From assembly GCA_001650955.1 (NCBI GenBank), contig LXYP01000011.1:1-58448 (forward strand): a stretch of DNA of 58,448 nucleotides, given 5' to 3'. The stretch is from Sphingomonadales bacterium EhC05 (GTDB lineage: Bacteria; Pseudomonadota; Alphaproteobacteria; Sphingomonadales; Sphingomonadaceae). Positions 15,026 through 24,000 of this stretch are shown in pieces. Every line of letters begins with the position of its first letter. Within the stretch, counting starts at the first letter, position 1. A program made the translations under genes and the position numbers. Under the pieces are notes generated by a model. The model made no database searches. It was not told the DNA's origin and saw only the letters and a program-made list of their open reading frames with translations.

Positions 15026-16537
15026 TCAGTTCGCAACTCGAGCCGGTGCTTCTCGAGTGATCTGATTGAATGACTCAACCAGATCACCTGGCTCTCCCAA
15101 GCCGAAAACATATCGATCAGGGCGGACGATCGCGGCATCAGACTGATGCGCATCGAGCCAGTCGCTGATTGAGGCCGCAAATGGCTTGATTGCGCTGTCG
15201 GTCAGATCAACCACATGCAGCTCAGGATTTGCGGTCGCGCTGGAAAATGGCATGCGGCTGATGAGACAGGTGGCAGCACCAAGCAAGTCATCCAGTTTTT
15301 CTCGATCGAACGTGGGCTGCGGAAAATAGGAGCCAGCGCCCGGAGACCCTTTGAGGATAAGGCCATCGGCGATCGGTGGATAATCCAGCCCGCTATCCGG
15401 ACTCATCCCCGCCGCCCGGGTTTCGAGCATTTGCTGATCGCGCATCGCCGCGGCTTGGGGGTCGGTGATACAAACAGTCTGCCCCATCATCATCGCCATT
15501 CCAATTGTCGCACGGACATGCGGTTCACGTTCCCGTTGATAGCTATCAAGCAGGGAATCCGGGCCGCCGTTCATGATGACGGCGGCCAGCTTCCAACCGA
15601 GATTGGCGGCATCGCGCATTCCAGCGCACATCCCCTGACCAGCGAAGGGCGGCGTCTGATGGGCGGCATCACCCGCAAGCAATATATGACCCTTGCGCCA
15701 AACCTCGGCGACCCGGGCGTTGAAACGATAGACCGCCTTGCGTTCAATCGTGATCGCGCCTTTGACATCCCAAGGCTCAAGCAGTTTTTCGATGAACGCC
15801 TCGTCAGCGACCTGTTCCGCCGTTTCGCCTGGTTTGATCATGAACTCCCAGCGATGCCGTCCTTCACCCATGAGAACGCAGGTTGTCGGTCGCTTTGGGT
15901 TGCATATCTGGAGATTGACCTTGGGCAGTCGTTCAAAATCGTGAACAATTGCGTCCACGACAAGCCAGGGTTCGTCAAAGTTCAAATCTTCGAATTCGAC
16001 ACCCAATTTCTGCCGAACCGGGCTGCGCGCGCCATCGGCTCCCACCAAATAGCGCGCCGCAATTTTACCCTGCCCGTCTGGCGTCAAACATTGAACGGAA
16101 ATGCCATTGTCATGATCCTCAATATGGGTCACTTCCCATTGGCTGCGCAATTCTATGCCGGCGGTTTGGGCCAATTTGTGACGCAAAGCGGCTTCGACCG
16201 AAGGCTGATGAATGAAATTTCCCTTTGGCCAGCCACCCGAGCCAATTTCATTCAGGCCGTCGAAGCGAAGCAGCACGTCACCAGCAGCATTGAGGAAGTC
16301 ATAGCTGCTCGACTGGCGGCAGGTTGCCATGACCGCATCGGCAACTCCAATCCCTTGCAGGATGCGCATGACTTCATGATCAATGTGAGCAGCGCGAGGC
16401 AGCGGAAAGATATTGGCTTCTTTCTCTGCGATGATCACCGAAACACCATATTGAGCAAGCAGCAAGCCCAGCGTAACGCCGGTTGGGCCGCCGCCAGCGA
16501 TTAGGACATCACAATCATGTTCATCGCGCAATGTCAT
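15026..16537 (-). CDS. FAD-dependent aromatic hydroxylase (MhpA/PheA class)
   Basis: A class A flavoprotein monooxygenase of about 503 residues that would add a hydroxyl group to a phenolic or phenylpropionate-like ring to make a catechol. The FAD motif GGGPTGVTLG lies near residues 14-23, the DG motif GADGARSPVRQKLG near 160-173, and the second FAD motif HILLAGDAAHQTPPFAGQGM near 285-304. The C-terminal thioredoxin-like domain common in this class is present. The start at 16537 follows GAAAGGAC by five bases and comes just after the upstream stop at 16549; a longer in-frame start at 16675 would lie inside the preceding gene. The neighbours supply ring cleavage and downstream hydrolysis, so the product is probably passed to the extradiol dioxygenase. 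Confidence 0.88.
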   Translation of the reverse strand: MTLRDEHDCDVLIAGGGPTGVTLGLLLAQYGVSVIIAEKEANIFPLPRAAHIDHEVMRILQGIGVADAVMATCRQSSSYDFLNAAGDVLLRFDGLNEIGSGGWPKGNFIHQPSVEAALRHKLAQTAGIELRSQWEVTHIEDHDNGISVQCLTPDGQGKIAARYLVGADGARSPVRQKLGVEFEDLNFDEPWLVVDAIVHDFERLPKVNLQICNPKRPTTCVLMGEGRHRWEFMIKPGETAEQVADEAFIEKLLEPWDVKGAITIERKAVYRFNARVAEVWRKGHILLAGDAAHQTPPFAGQGMCAGMRDAANLGWKLAAVIMNGGPDSLLDSYQREREPHVRATIGMAMMMGQTVCITDPQAAAMRDQQMLETRAAGMSPDSGLDYPPIADGLILKGSPGAGSYFPQPTFDREKLDDLLGAATCLISRMPFSSATANPELHVVDLTDSAIKPFAASISDWLDAHQSDAAIVRPDRYVFGLGEPGDLVESFNQITREAPARVAN

Positions 16538-16548
16538 AGCTTGTCCTT

Positions 16549-17571
16549 TCAATTGGCCGTATCGGATTTGCGCCGGAAAAATTGCCTGAAACGTATGTTC
16601 AGGGCCATGACGAAGCCGAGAATTTTTGAACTCGGAGCCAGTGTCCCAGACAGGATTGGACTCGGCATTCCCCACTGCACGGCCAGCAGATCGTTGACGC
16701 TCGCCTTGTGAGATCCATCATCAGCGCTGAACAAGTCCCCATCGGTCCAGTGCTCCAGTTCATGGCCCCATGGGTCGCGCCAATAATCGAAAATCTGACT
16801 TCCCAATATATGTCGGCCAACCCCCCAGGCGGCGTCGCGTTTGCGGCTTTTCAGATGAGCGTGACCGACCATCAGATCATCCATATTGGCAACCTCAAAT
16901 GCTGCGTGGAGAAAGCCCGGCTTCTGAGGTAATTGGGCGAGAAAAAGAGTATGGTGATCGGTCGGCTGATCACCGCGATCACAGCGCATGAAGGCCCCAA
17001 TTGCAACATCAGGAGAGGCTTCAATCTCGTCAGAGGTGATGAAACCGAAACGCTCTTTATACCAGCGTTCTGAACGACGAAAATCGGAAACGTTGAGCAC
17101 ACAATGACCCAGCCGCATGACATGAGAAGGACCTTGCGCGAGCCGGACAGCATCATGCTGACGGGCTTTCGATCGAGCGCTGTTGCGCGCAGATTCGGCA
17201 GGAAGCGTAGAGGCCGCATGATGCGTCTGGTCCGCGACAACTTCGACCAAAAAGCCGTCAGGGTCGGTCAGGCGGACGATCTTGCCACCACCCGGTGTGC
17301 GCAGGTCTTCAACTGTCACATTTTCAGTGGCCGCCAAAAGTTCCAGATCCTCGATATTCGCCGCTCGCAATCCCAACGCTTTGAATCCGGGATCTCCCCG
17401 TTCCGTGACATGGTTGAACGGGATGCCATCCCGAGCTCTTGCATAGAGACGCCCGTCATTGTGCAGCGCCGAATCGAGACCAAAGTCTGTCAGGAACGAC
17501 TGCATCTTTGCTATATCTGGCGCAGCAAAGCACACGTGCGCTATGTCCTCAACTTTGATAATGCTCATCAT
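16549..17571 (-). CDS. Type I extradiol ring-cleavage dioxygenase (VOC fold)
   Basis: A 340-residue two-domain vicinal-oxygen-chelate protein. The second domain has the iron ligands expected of extradiol dioxygenases: His156 in MRLGHCVLNV, His222 in PGFLHAAFEV and Glu273 in GHELEHWTDG, close to the spacing of the biphenyl-diol dioxygenases. The first domain (about residues 1-115, ending in VRLTDPDGFLVEVVAD) is the usual non-catalytic half. It would cleave the catechol produced by the adjacent hydroxylase. The linker at 115-145 (Ala/Ser/Arg-rich) and a basic C-terminal tail (IRFRQFFRRKS) are longer than usual. It is the first gene of the operon, transcribed away from the TetR-family gene. Confidence 0.85.
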   Translation of the reverse strand: MMSIIKVEDIAHVCFAAPDIAKMQSFLTDFGLDSALHNDGRLYARARDGIPFNHVTERGDPGFKALGLRAANIEDLELLAATENVTVEDLRTPGGGKIVRLTDPDGFLVEVVADQTHHAASTLPAESARNSARSKARQHDAVRLAQGPSHVMRLGHCVLNVSDFRRSERWYKERFGFITSDEIEASPDVAIGAFMRCDRGDQPTDHHTLFLAQLPQKPGFLHAAFEVANMDDLMVGHAHLKSRKRDAAWGVGRHILGSQIFDYWRDPWGHELEHWTDGDLFSADDGSHKASVNDLLAVQWGMPSPILSGTLAPSSKILGFVMALNIRFRQFFRRKSDTAN

Positions 17572-17595
17572 CTTTGCCTTTCCGGCGATTCTTAG

Positions 17596-17637
17596 TTGAC
17601 TATTTGGTCATCTATATTTAATTGACTGTATAGTCAA
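17596..17637. promoter_or_regulatory. Two TetR-type operator dyads in the divergent promoter region
   Basis: TTGACTGTATAGTCAA (17622-17637) is a dyad with perfect six-base arms. A related imperfect copy, TTGACTATTTGGTCAT, lies at 17596-17611, 26 bases away centre to centre. Both are between the ring-cleavage operon (minus strand) and the TetR gene (plus strand). The first six bases of each dyad also resemble a -35 element (TTGACT), so occupancy would block transcription. The regulator bound is probably the adjacent TetR protein. Confidence 0.65.
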
Positions 17638-17650
17638 GTAAGGATTTAAT

Positions 17651-18289
17651 ATGGCAGTGCTGACTGGCAAACGGGCCGCGAGAACCCGACAATCATTGCT
17701 CGCTGCGGGCTTTGATCTGCTCGTCGATCGGCCGCTTGACGCGATCCCGATTGATGATGTGGTTTCGGCTGCAGGCGTCGCCAAGGGCAGCTTCTTCAAT
17801 CATTTTGTCGATAAAGGCGGCTTTGCAACGGCAATGGCTGCCGAAATCCGGCTTGAGCTGGAAGCACGGATCAGCAAAGCCAATGATGATGTCGGCGATC
17901 CGCTGGCGCGTTTGGCGGGTGGCATGCAAGTCGCTGTCGAATTTGCTCTGCAAGAACGCAAACGCACCATCGCTTTGCTGCGCAGTTCGTCAAGTGCCAC
18001 CTCGCAGGATCATCCGCTCAATCAGGGTGTGAAAGCAGATATTCAGGCAAGTATTTCGGCTGGGCTTCTCCGAAAAGAGGCCGCAGCTACGGGCGTATTA
18101 TTCTGGCTCGGCCTTTGTCAGGTTATGATGGCCAATATTGCCGAACGCAATATCATCCGGTCGGCGGCAGCTGGCAAGTTGCATGAAATGCTGGTTCTTG
18201 GGCTGACCGGTCTGGGCGCCGAGGAACCATCCGCGAAGAAAATCGCTCACCACGCATCGCAGATATTGCTGACATCGAGCACCACTTGA
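17651..18289 (+). CDS. TetR/AcrR-family transcriptional regulator
   Basis: A 212-residue regulator with the N-terminal helix-turn-helix of the TetR family (about residues 10-58): RQSLLAAGFDLLVDRPLDAI, then DDVVSAAGVAKGSFFNHF, where GVAKGSFFNHF is the recognition region. The C-terminal domain (ligand binding and dimer) has LFWLGLCQVMMANIAERN as an amphipathic dimer helix. It is divergent from the aromatic ring-cleavage operon with two dyad operators between the start codons, so it most likely represses that operon and itself and is released by an aromatic compound or pathway intermediate. The effector is not predictable from sequence. Confidence 0.88.
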   Translation: MAVLTGKRAARTRQSLLAAGFDLLVDRPLDAIPIDDVVSAAGVAKGSFFNHFVDKGGFATAMAAEIRLELEARISKANDDVGDPLARLAGGMQVAVEFALQERKRTIALLRSSSSATSQDHPLNQGVKADIQASISAGLLRKEAAATGVLFWLGLCQVMMANIAERNIIRSAAAGKLHEMLVLGLTGLGAEEPSAKKIAHHASQILLTSSTT

Positions 18290-18439
18290 ACGCAGGCCAT
18301 CGGCGATCGGCAGAAAAGTCACGCGCAACGGCGGAGCAAGGCAATATCGCTGGGCCGTGCGGTCTGACCAATCGCCATAGGTTCGCGGCAAGGAACTGGC
18401 GGACCACAAATGCTTTACCTCGGCGACCAATGTGAACCT

Positions 18440-18973
18440 CTACTTCTGAGATCCGCATTTTTTTGGATGATGTCGGTAAACGACAGTTTTGGGATCTGTG
18501 CGCTTGGTGGCGTCATGGTCCTTTGACGCGCCCATGCGTTCGGCCAGACGAATGGATCGATCATTGTCGGTTGCAATATAGCTGACGAGAGCAGCCCATC
18601 CAAGCTCTTCGAAAGCAAATTTCCTTGCTGCAGATGCTGCTTCGACAGCATAGCCATTGCCTTCATAGGATTCCCATAGAAGCCATCCCAGTTCCCGTTC
18701 TTCGGATTGATTGATGGGGTAGTTTAACGACACAATACCGACACATGCATGGTCGGCCAATCGATCAACTGCCCAGCCGCCATAGCCGACCAACGGCCAC
18801 CGACCTGCGCCTGCCGCGAACAAAGACCATGCAGTTGATCGCGACACTGGCCCATCCACGAAACGTGAACGGGGAGATGCGTATAATTTTGCAAAATGTT
18901 CGAAATCTTCACGTTGATAAGAGCGAAGGCGGAGACGATCCGTATCCAAAGTGGGTGCGCAGACGAGCTTCAT
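18440..18973 (-). CDS. GNAT-family N-acetyltransferase (RimJ/RimL-like)
   Basis: A 177-residue acetyltransferase that would use acetyl-CoA on an amine of a small molecule or protein. The N-terminal TDRLRLRSYQREDFEHFAKLY is the usual RimJ/RimL opening. The cofactor-binding motif A is present as ELGWLLWESYEGNGYAVEAASA (about residues 93-114; the Q/RxxGxG/A loop appears as EGNGYA), and SIRLAERMGASKDHD near 143-157 is the conserved motif before the last strand. It is not coupled to a neighbour, and the substrate is unknown. Confidence 0.85.
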   Translation of the reverse strand: MKLVCAPTLDTDRLRLRSYQREDFEHFAKLYASPRSRFVDGPVSRSTAWSLFAAGAGRWPLVGYGGWAVDRLADHACVGIVSLNYPINQSEERELGWLLWESYEGNGYAVEAASAARKFAFEELGWAALVSYIATDNDRSIRLAERMGASKDHDATKRTDPKTVVYRHHPKKCGSQK

Positions 18974-19347
18974 CCATCCAATGTGCCCAATAAGCCAGAT
19001 CCGTCAAGCGGCTGCCATATCCGCTTTCGCGAATATTGTGGATTTTCAATCAGTAGAAAAATTGTCGAACCAGAGTGCGACCCACCGGAGTTTAAACCCC
19101 GTTCCTGCTTTGAGCCAATTTATCTGGCTTTGTCCGGTTCGACTAAAGCCATATGCAAGATTGTCGCAGAGAAACAATCTGCCTCATGTGCCGTAGTAAA
19201 AAATCGGCGGCAAAGCGGATGGAGACTCCCAAAAGCCTCAAGAGTCCCTTTTGGACAGGCTGCAAATATCAATCTCTAACGGTCACCAGTTCGGCAATGA
19301 AACCAGACATATTTCGATCAGATTCATTTCGAGGCGCCGGGCTTTGG
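18974..19347. other. Intergenic stretch without recognised features
   Basis: 374 bases between the acetyltransferase and the DoxX gene. Short frames exist on both strands but none resembles a known protein, has a good ribosome-binding site or shows coding-like composition. No tRNA-like fold, palindrome longer than about 10 bases, or terminator was noticed. Confidence 0.5.
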
Positions 19348-19773
19348 TCACTTTGTTAGAATGGCCTTGTCACTTCGCCACCACTCATGTGGCGACAAGC
19401 TGCGCGCCGCAGAACTTCCCGCAAGCACAAGAAGTCCAGCCAGGATACCAAGATTTTTGATGAAATTTTGGGTCTCATGAGGGACGTCTGGCCCTTCCAT
19501 ATTCCAGAAGTCATGGAGCAAAAAGTTCACCACTAGAATGTAGGCAACAAAACCGTAGGCAACGAGCTTAACGTGCCGCCCCGAGATAAGCAGGAGGCCG
19601 CCCACAACATTTACGATCGCAGCAAACCACATGAGCTGTGGTGCAAATGCAATATCATGGCCTTGCATATACGCGATCATATTGGCCGGTTCGGCGATTT
19701 TCATTAAACCCGGTATCAAGAAATAGAGCCCTAGCAGGATCCGCCCGATTGTAACTGATAGTGATGATGCCAC
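19348..19773 (-). CDS. DoxX-family membrane protein
   Basis: A small integral membrane protein of about 141 residues with four hydrophobic segments, as usual for DoxX: IGRILLGLYFLIPGLMKI near the N-terminus, LMWFAAIVNVVGGLLLISG, LVAYGFVAYILVVNFLLH and NLGILAGLLVLAGSSA. The early conserved 'GR..lG..Fl..Gl.K' signature is present. DoxX-like proteins are loosely linked to redox or thiol stress and quinone processes; the role here is unknown. The GTG at 19773 is preferred as start because GGGAG lies seven bases ahead, whereas an upstream ATG at 19803 adds an unusual ten residues without such a site. Confidence 0.75.
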   Translation of the reverse strand: MASSLSVTIGRILLGLYFLIPGLMKIAEPANMIAYMQGHDIAFAPQLMWFAAIVNVVGGLLLISGRHVKLVAYGFVAYILVVNFLLHDFWNMEGPDVPHETQNFIKNLGILAGLLVLAGSSAARSLSPHEWWRSDKAILTK

Positions 19774-20112
19774 TGTTTTCTCCCAAGGTCTGAAGCATGG
19801 CACAACATCGCTATGTATGCAAAGCTATCTCGGACTGGCCCCAAAGGACCCGCTTGTTTGACCGCCAATGGCGTTTACCTCCATTGTCTCAAATGAGGTT
19901 TCGGTCTCCCATCGACTCATGCCGGGTTGGTCGCGCGACTCTTTCATGGTTCTTTCACGATGACCCAATACAGGGGCAAACCACCACAATCGCGACGCTT
20001 CCCGCAATTTTCTCGTCGGAATCTATTCCGCCCGGATGTATCGCTTGCATCTAGTGCATTACTTATATAATACACCTAGATTATTCATTGGAATCTCCGG
20101 AGAACCAGCCAA
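19774..20112. other. Intergenic region with promoter of the ABC/M1 operon
   Basis: 339 bases between divergent genes. Only the last ~75 bases hold recognisable signals: a 29-bp dyad at 20051-20079 with TATAAT inside it (20066-20071), then a ribosome-binding site (CCGGAGAA) before the ABC ATPase start. I see nothing convincing in 19804-20050. Confidence 0.5.
20051..20079. promoter_or_regulatory. Imperfect dyad over the -10 region of the ABC/M1 operon
   Basis: CTAGTGCATTA (20051-20061) faces TAATACACCTAG (20068-20079), a near-perfect inverted repeat apart from one extra base and one mismatch. The TATAAT at 20066-20071 overlaps the right arm, so a bound repressor would mask the -10 box. The arm sequence resembles operators of GntR regulators of the YtrA type, which often control ABC-2 transporters. 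No GntR gene is adjacent in this window. Confidence 0.45.
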
Positions 20113-21009
20113 ATGCTCGAGTTGCAAAATGTCACCCACGTCTATCCCAATGGCACCAAAGCTCTCGATGATGTGACGCTGTCCATTCCCAAAGGCATGT
20201 TCGGGCTGCTTGGTCCCAATGGTGCCGGCAAATCGACCTTGATGCGAACTGTCGCAACCTTGCAGACGCCGACGGCGGGAACAATCCATTTTGGTGATCT
20301 CGATATATTGGCGGAACCCGAAAAACTGCGCGAGACACTGGGATATCTACCGCAAGACTTTGGCGTTTATCCGCGTGTCTCGGCTTATGATATGCTCGAT
20401 CACATGGCGGTATTGAAAGGTATTTCATCTGCATCTGATCGCAAGTCGACAGTCGAAACTCTGCTCAGCCAAACCAACCTGTGGGACGTCCGCAAAAAGG
20501 CAATCGCTGGATTTTCTGGCGGAATGCGGCAACGCTTTGGTATCGCCCAGGCATTGATTGGCAATCCCGAGCTGATCATTGTCGATGAACCAACGGCCGG
20601 GCTTGATCCCGAAGAACGCAACCGCTTCCTCAACTTGCTCGCCGAAATTGGCGAGAATGTGGTGGTTATCCTGTCGACACATATTGTCGAAGACGTGTCC
20701 GACCTCTGCCCGAAAATGGCTATTATTTCAGAAGGATGCATCCGGATGACCGGCGCGCCGCTCGACTTGATCGAAAAAGCCAAGGGCACAGTCTGGGCCA
20801 AGACCATCACTCGCGATCAGCTGGAGCAGGCGAAAATTGAGTATAATGTCATTTCAACCCGACTATTTGCCGGTCACACGATCATTCATGTGATGGCGGA
20901 CAACAATCCCGGAGAAGGCTTCAAACTGGTCGATGGCGGCCTCGAGGACGTCTATTTCTCAACTCTGGTGGGCGTGCGCAACGAAGCCACTTCCCAAATC
21001 GCCGCTTAA
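20113..21009 (+). CDS. ABC-2 transporter ATP-binding protein
   Basis: A 298-residue nucleotide-binding protein with Walker A GPNGAGKST (about residues 37-45), Q-loop LGYLPQDFGVYP, signature FSGGMRQRFGIAQAL (about 135-149), Walker B LIIVDEPTAGLDP (about 156-168) and switch His in STHIVEDV. The C-terminal ~80 residues after the catalytic core are typical of ABC-2 drug, antibiotic or polymer exporters. It lies 17 bases before the permease/peptidase gene, and together they form a two-gene operon. In related loci such ATPases pair with permeases that carry an M1 peptidase; the substrate is not established. Confidence 0.9.
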   Translation: MLELQNVTHVYPNGTKALDDVTLSIPKGMFGLLGPNGAGKSTLMRTVATLQTPTAGTIHFGDLDILAEPEKLRETLGYLPQDFGVYPRVSAYDMLDHMAVLKGISSASDRKSTVETLLSQTNLWDVRKKAIAGFSGGMRQRFGIAQALIGNPELIIVDEPTAGLDPEERNRFLNLLAEIGENVVVILSTHIVEDVSDLCPKMAIISEGCIRMTGAPLDLIEKAKGTVWAKTITRDQLEQAKIEYNVISTRLFAGHTIIHVMADNNPGEGFKLVDGGLEDVYFSTLVGVRNEATSQIAA

Positions 21010-21026
21010 GCTCAGGAGAATAGTGC

Positions 21027-24000
21027 ATGTTTGCCAAGATCGCTGCGTTTGAACTGCGTTACCAGTTCCGCAACCCCGTATTCTGGGTCGTCGCCATCCT
21101 GTTCTTTCTGCTAACTTTCGGAGCGGTCGCGGCAGAGAATATCTCTATCGGAAGCGGCGGAAACGTCAACATCAACAGCCCATCTGCGATCATGCAGATC
21201 AGCCAGATATTGACGCTGTTTTTCATGTTTGTAACCACCGCCTTTGTCGCCAATGTCATAGTTCGAGACGATGAAAGCGGCTTCGGTCCCATGGTCCGGG
21301 CGACCCAGGTCCGAAAATTTGATTATCTTTTGGGCCGCTTCGTCGGTGCCTTTTTGATCGCAGCCATTGCATTTCTAGCCGTTCCTCTCGCGATTTTCAT
21401 TGGCAGTTTGATGCCATGGATCGATCCGGAAACCGTTGGCCCCAATCATCCCAGCTACTATCTGTTTTCCTATTTCATACTCGCCCTTCCGGGCATTTTC
21501 CTGACGTCATCGATTTTCTTCGCGATCGCAACGATCACCCGGTCGATGATGTATACTTACGTCGCCGTGGTCGCCTTTCTGGTTCTCTACCTGGCCTTTT
21601 TGAGTGTCATCGGCAACACACCGGAATGGCAGGATACGGCCGCGATTTTCGAACCCTTTGGTCTCGGCGCGATTGCGGTCATCACCGAATATTGGACGGT
21701 GACAGAACGGAACAGCACGCTGCCGGTTTTCGAAGGCGCATTACTCTACAACCGATTCATCGTCATCGGCATATCTTTGCTCGCGCTTGCATTGGCCTAT
21801 TCCAAATTCAGCTTCGCCGAACGCGGCATGTCCAAACGCAAGATGAAGAAACAGCAGAAGCAGGCCGCCAAGCTCGCCACTGTTGCGCCAGAAACCGTTG
21901 ATCACCTGCCGGTGCCCAATCCCAAGGGAGCCGCATGGTCCCGCTTTTGGACGCAGATGAAGTTGGAAATGCGGATGGTATTCCACAGTCCGGCCTTTTT
22001 TGTCCTCATGCTTATCGGCCTTTTCAACGCCAGCGCCGGTTTGCTCAATTCCAACGAGATATATGGCACGCCCGCAATTCCCGTTACATTTTCATTGATG
22101 AGCATATTGGCCGGCACATTCACGATCATTCCGTTCATTATCGCGATCTACTATGCAGGCGAGTTGGTGTGGCGAGATCGCGACCGCAAAATGCACGAGA
22201 TTGTCGATGCCACTGCCCTGCCCAACTGGGCCTATATGGCGCCAAAGACGCTGGCAGTCTCAATCGTCCTCATCTCCGCGCTGTTGGTCTCAGGTCTCGC
22301 CGCGATCACCATCCAGTCCATCCGCGGTTATTTTGATTTTGAGCTGGTCAAATATTTCACCTGGTATGTATTGCCGCTGAGTGCTGATCTGATCCTGGTC
22401 GCGATATTGGCGGTCTTCGTGCAGGCGCTCAGTCCGAACAAATTTATCGGTTGGGCGATCATGCTGGTCTATTTTATCTCGACCATAACATTGAATAATC
22501 TCGGGTTTGAACACCCGCTCTACCAATATGGGAGCAGCGGAGCGAACCCGATTTCCGATCTCAACAATGACAATATCGAACGTGCCCGCAACTGGTGGCT
22601 CCGCCTCTATTGGGCTGGCTTTGCACTGGTGCTCTCGGTGCTTGCGCATTTGCTTTGGCGGCGTGGGACAGAAAGCAGCTTGAAGCCCCGCTTGCGTCAG
22701 ATGCCTCGCCGTCTCGTCGGCACTCCCGGATTGATCATGCTGGTCGCCGCCGGGATTGCTGTCGGTAGCGGTGCCTATATCTATTATAACACCAATATCC
22801 TGAACGAATATCGCACCACCGAAGAGAATGAGAAATTGCTCGCAGATTATGAGAAAAAATATCTCCAATATGAAAATCTGGAACAGCCTGCGATCGACCA
22901 GATCACTCTGAAAGTTGATCTTTTCCCCGAAGACAAGCGCGCCGAGTTTCAGGGATCCTATCGGATGATCAATGATACCGATGCGCCAATTGAAACATTG
23001 CATGTCCGGTTTAACGATCCCGACGTGAAAATCCTCGACGTCACGGTTCCGAATGCCAAGCTGGAACAGGATGACAAGGAATTCAGATATCAGATCTATC
23101 GCTTCGATCAGCCGATGGAAGTTGGCGAGACGCGCAGCCTGAGCTTTCAGACGCGCCGTCAGCAACGCGGATTTCGGGCGTCAAACCAGGACGTCCGCCT
23201 CGTCAAAAATGGCACGTTTCTCAACAATGGCGAATTTTCGCCATGGATCGGGATGGACCGCAACAGCCTGCTCAGCGATCGGCAAACCCGTCGCAAATAT
23301 GATCTCCCACCGGAATTGCGTCCGGCGAAACTCGAAGATGAATCTGCCCGAATGAAAAACTATGTCGCCAATACCGATTGGGTCATGACGGATATCACCG
23401 TCAGCACGACAAAGGGACAGATACCGATCGCACCGGGTAGCAAGCTGAGTGATCAAATTCAGGGTGACAGACGCATTGCCCATTTTGTTTCCAAGACGCC
23501 GATACTCGCATTTATATCGATCCAATCAGCCAATTATGCGACCAAAGAGCGGACCGCAGATGGCGTGGACATGATGGTCTATTACCATCCTACCCACGAC
23601 TTTAACGTCGATACGATGCTGGATGCGACGGAAACATCTCTCGCATATTTTAAGAAGAATTTCGGACCTTATCAATTTGACTATGCCCGGATCATCGAGT
23701 TTCCGGGCTATGCACGGTTTGCGCAAGCATTTGCCGGGACCGTTCCCTTTTCGGAAACCATCGGCTTTATCGCCAACAACAGCGACATCGATGCCATCGA
23801 CTATGTCACCTATGTCACGGCCCATGAATTCGGTCACCAATATTGGGCGCATCAGTTGATCAGCGCAAATATGCAGGGCGGAACTTTGCTGGTCGAAACC
23901 ATGGCGCAATATTCGGCGTTAATGGTGATGAAGCAGGTCTATGGCGAGGATAAAATCCGCCGCTTCCTGCAATATGAACTCGATCGCTACCTCAGCGCGC

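Noticed and set aside
15215-16504. 429-codon plus-strand frame opposite the MhpA-like hydroxylase
   Set aside because: Shadow of the hydroxylase, whose flavin motifs are on the other strand.
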